This document shows, in pieces, positions 7,008 through 11,014 of a stretch of 11,014 nucleotides of DNA. The stretch comes from JBBCJT01 sp037190665 (GTDB taxonomy: Bacteria > Pseudomonadota > Alphaproteobacteria > Acetobacterales > Acetobacteraceae): the NCBI GenBank assembly GCA_037190665.1, contig JBBCJT010000195.1, positions 1 to 11,014 on the forward strand. Reading direction: 5' to 3'. Below the pieces are notes generated by a model. That model was given only the letters and a program-made list of their open reading frames with translations, was not told where the DNA came from and did no database searches. The position numbers and the translations under genes are program-made. Numbering within the stretch: the first letter of the stretch is position 1; every line of letters begins with the position of its first letter.

Positions 7008-7362
7008 ATGGCCGTCCGGCGCATCGTCGCGAATATCGCGGTGGCGGAGATCGAGGCCGCGCGGGGGTTCTACGGCGACATCCTCGGCATGGAGGTGGTG
7101 ATGGATCACGGCTGGATCGTCACCTACGCCTCCGCCGGCAGCGCCGCGCCGCAGGTCAGCTTCGCGACCGAAGGCGGGTCCGGCACACCGGTGCCCGACC
7201 TGTCGATCGAGGTGGACGACGTGGACGAGGTCCACCGCAGGATGATGCTGGCCGGCATCCGCATCGAGTACGGGCCCGCGTCCGAGCCATGGGGCGTGCG
7301 CCGCTTCTATGTCCGCGACCCGTTCGGGCGGGCGGCTGGTGAACATCCTCAGCCACCGCTGA
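7008..7362 (+). CDS. VOC family (glyoxalase/bleomycin-resistance fold) protein, frameshifted near its 3' end
   Basis: The first 108 codons read as a typical single-chain VOC protein: a beta strand IVANIAV, then FYGDILGMEVV (21-31), LSIEVDDVDEVH (65-76) and the closing RRFYVRDPFGR (98-108). The family normally ends soon after with a strand such as GRLVNILSHR. Here that ending (LVNILSHR, stop at 7360-7362) is present but in another frame, because of extra base(s) in the GC-rich repeat at 7326-7335. Read literally, the frame instead runs on to 7730 through an arginine/proline-rich tail antisense to arfB. Coordinates given are for the inferred intact gene of about 116-117 residues. The substrate is unknown, and the first metal-ligand position appears to be N9 rather than the more common His. 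It starts 2 bases after the permease stop and so belongs to the importer operon. Confidence 0.75.
7326..7335 (+). other. Frameshift site in the VOC gene (GGGCGGGCGG)
   Basis: The stretch GGGCGGGCGG contains a tandem GCGG repeat. Removing one copy (4 bases) or a single G restores the frame into CTGGTGAACATCCTCAGCC and a stop at 7360. Four-base removal gives DPFGRLVNIL, the better family match; one-base removal gives DPFGRRLVNIL. A true mutation and a sequencing or assembly error cannot be separated here. Confidence 0.75.
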
Positions 7363-7373
7363 CGGCGGGCCGG

Positions 7374-7796
7374 CTACTCGTCCGCCTTCACCTTTCCGCG
7401 CCCCTGCTTGGTACGCGCCCGCGCGGCCTTCGACTCCAGCCGCCGCGTCTTCGACGCCAGCGTGGGCCGTGTCGCCCGCCGGGGGCGGGGCGGTTCGGCG
7501 GCGGCGGCGATCAGCGCGACCAGCCGCGCCAGCGCGTCGGCACGGTTGCGGTCCTGCGTGCGGTGGCGCTGCGCGGTCAGCACCAGCACCCCCTCCTGCG
7601 TCAGCCGCCGCCCGGCGCGGGCCATCAGCCGCGCCCTCACGGGCTCGGGCAGGGACGGGGAGTTGCGGACGTCGAAGCGCAGTTCCACGGCGGTGGAGAC
7701 CTTGTTGACGTTCTGCCCGCCGGGGCCTGAGGCGCGGATGAAGCGTTCCTCGATCTCGCTCTCGTCCAGCGCGATGCCGGGCGCGACCGGGATCAT
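7374..7796 (-). CDS. arfB: Alternative ribosome-rescue factor ArfB (peptidyl-tRNA hydrolase)
   Basis: This 140-residue codon-independent release factor frees nascent chains from ribosomes stalled at mRNA ends. The catalytic GGQ sits in SGPGGQNVNKVST (23-35, Q28), preceded by the short N-terminal region typical of ArfB/YaeJ and followed by AVELRFDV. Unlike RF1/RF2 there is no stop-codon recognition domain. The C-terminal tail (about 104-140) is rich in Arg and Lys, with TLASKTRRLESKAARAR matching the ArfB tail that enters the empty mRNA channel. Its length matches E. coli YaeJ (140). The ATG at 7796 gives the normal N-terminus. It ends 11 bases from the inferred stop of the convergent VOC gene, and lies 16 bases downstream of a 52-codon gene on the same strand, so the two may be cotranscribed. 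Confidence 0.95.
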   Translation of the reverse strand: MIPVAPGIALDESEIEERFIRASGPGGQNVNKVSTAVELRFDVRNSPSLPEPVRARLMARAGRRLTQEGVLVLTAQRHRTQDRNRADALARLVALIAAAAEPPRPRRATRPTLASKTRRLESKAARARTKQGRGKVKADE

Positions 7797-7812
7797 GCCG
7801 GCAGCCTGTGGT

Positions 7813-7971
7813 TCATCGCCGCCCCTCGTTGACCAGATCGCGGAGTGACATGCCGCCGAGGCTCAGGCCCCGGCCGGCGGCGATCAGGCCCTCCGCCGCC
7901 TCATGCGCCCGTGCACGGTCGAAACCCGATTCGGCGGTCGGCATGCCTGCGTCGGTCGGCGTGATCGTCAT
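7813..7971 (-). CDS. Small antitoxin-like protein, 52 aa
   Basis: A 52-codon frame begins with ATG at 7971, preceded by AGGA (7979-7982) at 7 bases, and ends with TGA at 7813. The product starts MTITPTDAGM, has an Ala-rich likely helix ARAHEAAEGLIAAG (20-33) and ends LSLGGMSLRDLVNEGRR (36-52). That ending looks like the C-terminal toxin-neutralising tail of Phd/YefM- or VapB-type antitoxins (LGG-S-x-x-[DE]-L-x-x-EGRR pattern, recalled and not searched). No N-terminal DNA-binding domain is present and no toxin gene lies beside it. The next gene on the strand is arfB, 16 bases on. It could be an orphan antitoxin, an antitoxin remnant or an unrelated small protein. Codon usage fits the neighbours and the gene fills an otherwise empty gap. 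Confidence 0.6.
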   Translation of the reverse strand: MTITPTDAGMPTAESGFDRARAHEAAEGLIAAGRGLSLGGMSLRDLVNEGRR

Positions 7972-7978
7972 GCGGCGA

Positions 7979-7982
7979 TCCT
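7979..7982 (-). promoter_or_regulatory. Ribosome binding site of the 52-aa gene
   Basis: AGGA on the minus strand, 7 bases before the ATG at 7971. It supports translation of the small antitoxin-like gene and its start at 7971 rather than the internal ATG codons. Confidence 0.4.
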
Positions 7983-7988
7983 ATTCCA

Positions 7989-8010
7989 GATGGCCAGCCG
8001 GATAGCCATC
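7989..8010. promoter_or_regulatory. Candidate operator: GATGGC-N10-GCCATC inverted repeat
   Basis: Perfect 6-base arms GATGGC (7989-7994) and GCCATC (8005-8010) are separated by 10 bases. The repeat lies in the 86-base divergent gap (7972-8057) between the 52-aa gene and uup, 17 bases before the small gene's start codon. A dimeric repressor site is one reading and chance in GC-rich DNA another. It lacks a T-run, so it is not an intrinsic terminator. No convincing -35/-10 pair was seen in the gap. Confidence 0.3.
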
Positions 8011-8057
8011 ACCCGCCGGCTTCAAGGATCGCCGCGCCCGTCCTACAAGCCGCGCCC

Positions 8058-9887
8058 ATGGCACCGCCGCCGCTACTGCTGCTCCAGGATATCCGGCTGA
8101 CCTTCGGCACCGCGCCGCTGCTCGACGGCGCGACGCTGGGCGTCGGCGCGGGGGAGCGGGTGGCGCTGGTCGGCCGCAACGGGTCCGGCAAGTCCACCCT
8201 GCTCAAGATAGCCGCCGGGATGATCGAACCGGCCTCCGGCACCCGCTTCGTCCAGCCCGGGGCGACGCTGCGCTATCTGCCGCAGGAGCCTGATCTTGAG
8301 GCATTTCCGACCGCGCTCGCCTATGTGGAATCGGGGCTGGGACCGGGCGACGATCCCTATCGCGCCCGCTACCTGCTCGAACAGCTCGGCCTGACCGGCG
8401 AGGAGCCGCCCGCCGCGCTGTCCGGCGGCGAGGCGCGGCGGGCCGCGCTGGCCCGCACGCTGGCGCCGTCGCCCGACATCCTGCTGCTGGACGAGCCGAC
8501 CAACCATCTGGACCTGCCCGCCATCGCCTGGCTGGAGGAGGAGATCGCGTCGCTCCGCTCGGCGCTCGTCCTGATCAGCCACGACCGGCGCTTCCTGGAA
8601 CGGCTGTCGCGCGCGATGGTCTGGCTCGACCGCGGCCGCACGCGGCGGCTGGAGCAGGGCTTCGCCGGCTTCGAGGCGTGGCGGGACGAAGTGCTGGAGC
8701 AGGAGGAGACGGAGGCCCACAAGCTCGGCCGCCAGATCGCGCGCGAGGAAGACTGGATGCGCTACGGCGTCACCGCCCGGCGCAAGCGCAACGTGCGCCG
8801 GGTGCGCGAACTCGCCGAACTGCGCGACCGCCGCCGCACCCGGCTTGCCGCCGTGGGCACGGTGAAGCTCGCCGCGACCGAGGCCGACGGGTCCGGCACG
8901 CTGGTCGCCGCCGCCGAGGGGATCACCAAATCCTTCGGCAACCTCACGGTGGTGAAGGACTTTTCCACCCGCATCCTGCGCGGGGACCGGGTCGGGCTGG
9001 TCGGCCCGAACGGGGCCGGCAAGACCACGCTGCTGCGGATGCTGACCGGGGAACTGGCGCCGGATTCGGGCCGCGTGGTGCTCGGCACCAACCTGCAGAC
9101 GGTGACGATCGACCAGCGCCGCGCCAGCCTCGACCCGGACGCCACGCTCGCCGACACGCTGACGGGCGGCAACGGCGAGACGGTGTTCGTCGGCAACCAG
9201 CGCAAGCACGTCATCGGGTACATGAAGGACTTCCTGTTCGCCCCCGAGCAGGCGCGCACGCCGGTCTCGGCGCTGTCGGGGGGCGAGCGGGGGCGGCTGC
9301 TGCTGGCGCGCGGCCTCGCCCGGCCGTCCAACCTGCTGGTGCTGGACGAGCCGACCAACGACCTCGACCTCGAAACCCTCGACCTGCTGCAGGAACTGCT
9401 GGCGGACTATGCGGGCACGGTGATCGTGGTCAGCCACGACCGCGACTTCCTCGACCGCGTCGCGACCTCGGTGATCGTGGCCGAGGGGGAGGGGCGCTGG
9501 CAGGAATACGCGGGCGGCTACAGCGACATGGTCGCCCAGCGCGGCGAGGGCGTGACGGCGAAGCCCGCTTCCCCGAAGCCCGCCGCCACCTCGCGGCCCG
9601 CTGCCGCCGCGCCGCCGCCCGCCCCGAAGCCGGCCCGCGCCCGGCTCAGCTTCAAGGAACAGCACGCGCTCAAGACGCTGCCCGCGCGGATGGAAACCCT
9701 GTCCGCCGGGGTGGCGCGGTTGCGCGCGATCCTCTCCGACCCCACCCTGTATGCGCGCGACCGTGCCGGTTTCGAACGGCACTCCGCCTCCCTTGCCGCC
9801 GCCGAGGCCGATCTCGCCGCCGCCGAGGACGAATGGCTCGCGCTGGAACTGCGCCGCGAGGAGATCGCGGCCGAAGGAGACTCATGA
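8058..9887 (+). CDS. uup: ABC-F family ATPase Uup
   Basis: This 609-residue soluble protein has two ABC domains and no membrane segments. Domain 1: Walker A GRNGSGKST (39-47), signature LSGGE (121-125), Walker B/H-loop region LLLDEPTNHLD (142-152). Domain 2: Walker A GPNGAGKTT (316-324), signature LSGGE (406-410), Walker B LVLDEPTNDLD (427-437). Between the domains is a charged, probably coiled-coil linker (about 210-275), the P-site tRNA-interacting motif of ABC-F proteins. After domain 2 come an Ala/Pro/Lys-rich stretch and a C-terminal helical domain with SFKEQHALKTLP, typical of Uup. In E. coli, Uup (635 aa) is linked to ribosome function and to precise transposon excision. No Shine-Dalgarno precedes ATG 8058. 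It overlaps the next gene by 4 bases (ATGA) and heads an operon ending in gltX. Confidence 0.93.
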   Translation: MAPPPLLLLQDIRLTFGTAPLLDGATLGVGAGERVALVGRNGSGKSTLLKIAAGMIEPASGTRFVQPGATLRYLPQEPDLEAFPTALAYVESGLGPGDDPYRARYLLEQLGLTGEEPPAALSGGEARRAALARTLAPSPDILLLDEPTNHLDLPAIAWLEEEIASLRSALVLISHDRRFLERLSRAMVWLDRGRTRRLEQGFAGFEAWRDEVLEQEETEAHKLGRQIAREEDWMRYGVTARRKRNVRRVRELAELRDRRRTRLAAVGTVKLAATEADGSGTLVAAAEGITKSFGNLTVVKDFSTRILRGDRVGLVGPNGAGKTTLLRMLTGELAPDSGRVVLGTNLQTVTIDQRRASLDPDATLADTLTGGNGETVFVGNQRKHVIGYMKDFLFAPEQARTPVSALSGGERGRLLLARGLARPSNLLVLDEPTNDLDLETLDLLQELLADYAGTVIVVSHDRDFLDRVATSVIVAEGEGRWQEYAGGYSDMVAQRGEGVTAKPASPKPAATSRPAAAAPPPAPKPARARLSFKEQHALKTLPARMETLSAGVARLRAILSDPTLYARDRAGFERHSASLAAAEADLAAAEDEWLALELRREEIAAEGDS

Positions 9888-10255
9888 GCGACCTGTTCGC
9901 GCCTGCCGGCGGCTTCGCCGTGCGCATCATGGACCTGTCCGGCGCCAACGGCTCCGAGCCGGTCGAGACGATCAAGGGCTTCGCCACGCTGATGCACGCG
10001 AACGCCTTCGCCCGCCGCTACGTGCGCGACAGCATCGAACGCTGCCGCGCGCCGGGGCTGGATGCCACCCAGGTGCTGGATACGTGGTTCGCCTTCGGCG
10101 AGGACGCGGTGGTGGCCGATGAGCAGGGCTGGCGCAGCGCGGCCGAGATCCGAGACTTCGCCGCGCGCCCGTCCGGCGCCGAGGACCGCGACTGGCGCGC
10201 GCTGGATCCCCGCCGCCATGCGGACGAGGACGACGATGACGAGGGCGACGCCTGA
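9884..10255 (+). CDS. Conserved hypothetical protein with acidic C-terminus, 123 aa
   Basis: This is a soluble protein of unknown function. The core has a helix-rich block GFATLMHANAFARRYVRDSI (32-51) followed by ERCR, then DTWFAFGEDAVV and a GWRSAAEIRDFA helix. The last ten residues DEDDDDEGDA (114-123) are a strongly acidic tail. I recall similar proteins as uncharacterised in Acetobacteraceae-like genomes but cannot name a family. ATG 9884 overlaps the uup stop (ATGA) and has AAGGAG (9874-9879) 4 bases upstream, inside uup. Its own TGA shares a base with the gltX ATG (10253-10257). Coupling on both sides ties its production to uup and gltX and suggests a translation-related or housekeeping role, which is inference from position only. 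The frame stays open far upstream inside uup, but there it is a GC-rich shadow. Confidence 0.82.
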   Translation: MSDLFAPAGGFAVRIMDLSGANGSEPVETIKGFATLMHANAFARRYVRDSIERCRAPGLDATQVLDTWFAFGEDAVVADEQGWRSAAEIRDFAARPSGAEDRDWRALDPRRHADEDDDDEGDA

Positions 10256-11014
10256 TGCGCGTCCGCTTCGCGCCCAGCCCGACCGGCTACCTGCACGCCG
10301 GCAACGCGCGCATCGCCGTGGTCAACGCGCTCGCCGCGAAGGCCGCCGGGGGCGAGATGCTGCTGCGGCTCGACGACACGGACACCGCCCGCTGTCGGCA
10401 GGACTACGCCGACGCGATCGTGCAGGACCTCGCCTGGCTTGGCATCGGCTGGTCGATGCAGGTGCGCCAGATCGACCGGCTCGCCCTGTACGAGGCGGCG
10501 GCGGAGACGCTGCGCGCGGCCGGGCGGCTCTATCCCTGCTTCGAGAGCGAGGAGGAACTTGCCTACAAGCGCGAGCAGCGCCGGCGGATGGGCAAGCCGC
10601 CCGTCTACGACCGCGCGGCGCTGAAGATGACGGCGGAGCAGCGCGCCAAGGCGGAGGCGAACGGCACGCGGCCCTACTGGCGCTTCCTGCTGTCGACAGA
10701 GACAGTCCACTGGGACGACGCGGTGCTGGGCGAGCGCCGGGTGAAGCTGCCTGCCGTGTCCGACCCGGTGCTGGTGCGCGCCGATGGCAGCTTCCTCTAC
10801 ACCTTCACCTCGGTGGTGGATGACATCGATCTCGCCATCACGCAGGTGATCCGGGGCGAGGACCATGTCACCAACACCGGTATCCAGACCGACATCTTCC
10901 GCGCGCTGGACGCCGAACCGCCCGGCTTCGCGCACCTGCCGCTGCTGGCCGATGCCGAGGGTGGCAAGCTGTCCAAGCGCATCGGCTCGCTGTCGCTGCG
11001 CGGGCTGCGCGGGG
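10255..11014 (+). CDS. gltX: Glutamate--tRNA ligase (5' part; runs off the window)
   Basis: The first 253 residues of a class I aminoacyl-tRNA synthetase charging tRNA(Glu) are present. Seen: the N-terminal FAPSPTGYLHAGNAR, with HIGH-type HAGN at 14-17; LLRLDDTDTAR, as in GluRS; the insertion-domain RLYPCFESEEELAYKREQ; SDPVLVRADGSFLYTFTSVVDDIDLAITQVIRGEDHVTNT, the catalytic-domain block common to GluRS; and KMSKS-type KLSKR at 238-242 followed by IGSLSLRGLRG. The extensive tRNA-binding insertion and this ending fit full GluRS rather than the short glutamyl-Q tRNA(Asp) synthetase, but the anticodon-binding domain is outside the window. Many alphaproteobacteria carry two GltX copies, and which one this is cannot be told. 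The ATG shares a base with the preceding stop and has GAGGG (10241-10245) 9 bases upstream. Confidence 0.93.
   Translation, partial: MRVRFAPSPTGYLHAGNARIAVVNALAAKAAGGEMLLRLDDTDTARCRQDYADAIVQDLAWLGIGWSMQVRQIDRLALYEAAAETLRAAGRLYPCFESEEELAYKREQRRRMGKPPVYDRAALKMTAEQRAKAEANGTRPYWRFLLSTETVHWDDAVLGERRVKLPAVSDPVLVRADGSFLYTFTSVVDDIDLAITQVIRGEDHVTNTGIQTDIFRALDAEPPGFAHLPLLADAEGGKLSKRIGSLSLRGLRG

Noticed and set aside
7326..7340. Programmed ribosomal frameshift in the VOC gene
   Set aside because: There is no X-XXY-YYZ slippery heptamer and no clear reason to regulate it; a repeat indel or sequence error is simpler.
7808..8100. Two overlapping plus-strand frames of 65 codons between arfB and uup
   Set aside because: Arg/Pro/Ser-rich and without ribosome sites; the minus-strand 52-codon frame explains the region better.
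8073..9782. 569-codon open frame on the minus strand opposite uup
   Set aside because: It is the antisense shadow of uup: low-complexity composition, no motifs and no ribosome site noted.
8678..9883. In-frame upstream extension of the 123-aa gene inside uup
   Set aside because: Arg/Gly/Ala-rich shadow of uup; ATG 9884 has a strong AAGGAG and the classic ATGA overlap.
1..11014. CRISPR arrays, insertion sequences, prophage genes, rRNA or tRNA genes
   Set aside because: No regularly spaced repeats, transposase or integrase motifs, or tRNA-like folds were seen by eye; the noncoding gaps are all under about 100 bases.

Overview
The window is very GC-rich chromosomal DNA (about 70% by eye) with tightly packed genes, and it looks like an alphaproteobacterium, most plausibly Rhodospirillales/Acetobacteraceae. 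That placement is an impression from codon usage, from the alphaproteobacterial look of the GltX fragment, and from the Uup - small protein - GltX arrangement. No rRNA, tRNA, insertion sequence, phage gene or CRISPR array was seen.

Layout from left to right. Positions 1-56 hold the last codons of an unidentified upstream gene. Next come cysK (O-acetylserine sulfhydrylase, 92-1006) and a 107-residue conserved protein of unknown function (GTG start, 1072-1395). A minus-strand pair reads towards them: a calcium-type inosine-uridine nucleoside hydrolase (2999-3943), followed with an 8-base overlap by a TTG-started FAD-dependent oxidoreductase of the fumarate reductase/ketosteroid dehydrogenase superfamily (1399-3006). 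Diverging from that pair is a carbohydrate-type (CUT1) ABC importer operon: a Tat-like substrate-binding protein (4031-5290), two MalF/MalG-type permeases (5300-6163 and 6163-7005), and a VOC-fold protein (from 7008) whose reading frame is shifted just before its last eight codons. No ATPase for the importer is encoded here.

On the minus strand beyond it lie arfB (alternative ribosome-rescue peptidyl-tRNA hydrolase, 7374-7796) and, 16 bases upstream of it, a 52-codon gene (7813-7971) whose C-terminus resembles the toxin-binding tail of type II antitoxins. Diverging from these is a coupled plus-strand operon: uup (ABC-F ATPase, 8058-9887), an acidic-tailed protein of unknown function (9884-10255), and gltX (glutamyl-tRNA synthetase, from 10255, cut by the window end).

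Functionally the window splits into a catabolic/import block (nucleoside hydrolase, oxidoreductase, importer, VOC protein) and a translation block (arfB, uup, unknown protein, gltX). The points most worth a second look are the frameshift in the VOC gene, the antitoxin-like gene beside arfB, the ATPase-less importer facing a nucleoside hydrolase, the loss of the ketosteroid dehydrogenase tyrosine in the oxidoreductase, and the unknown gene wedged between uup and gltX.
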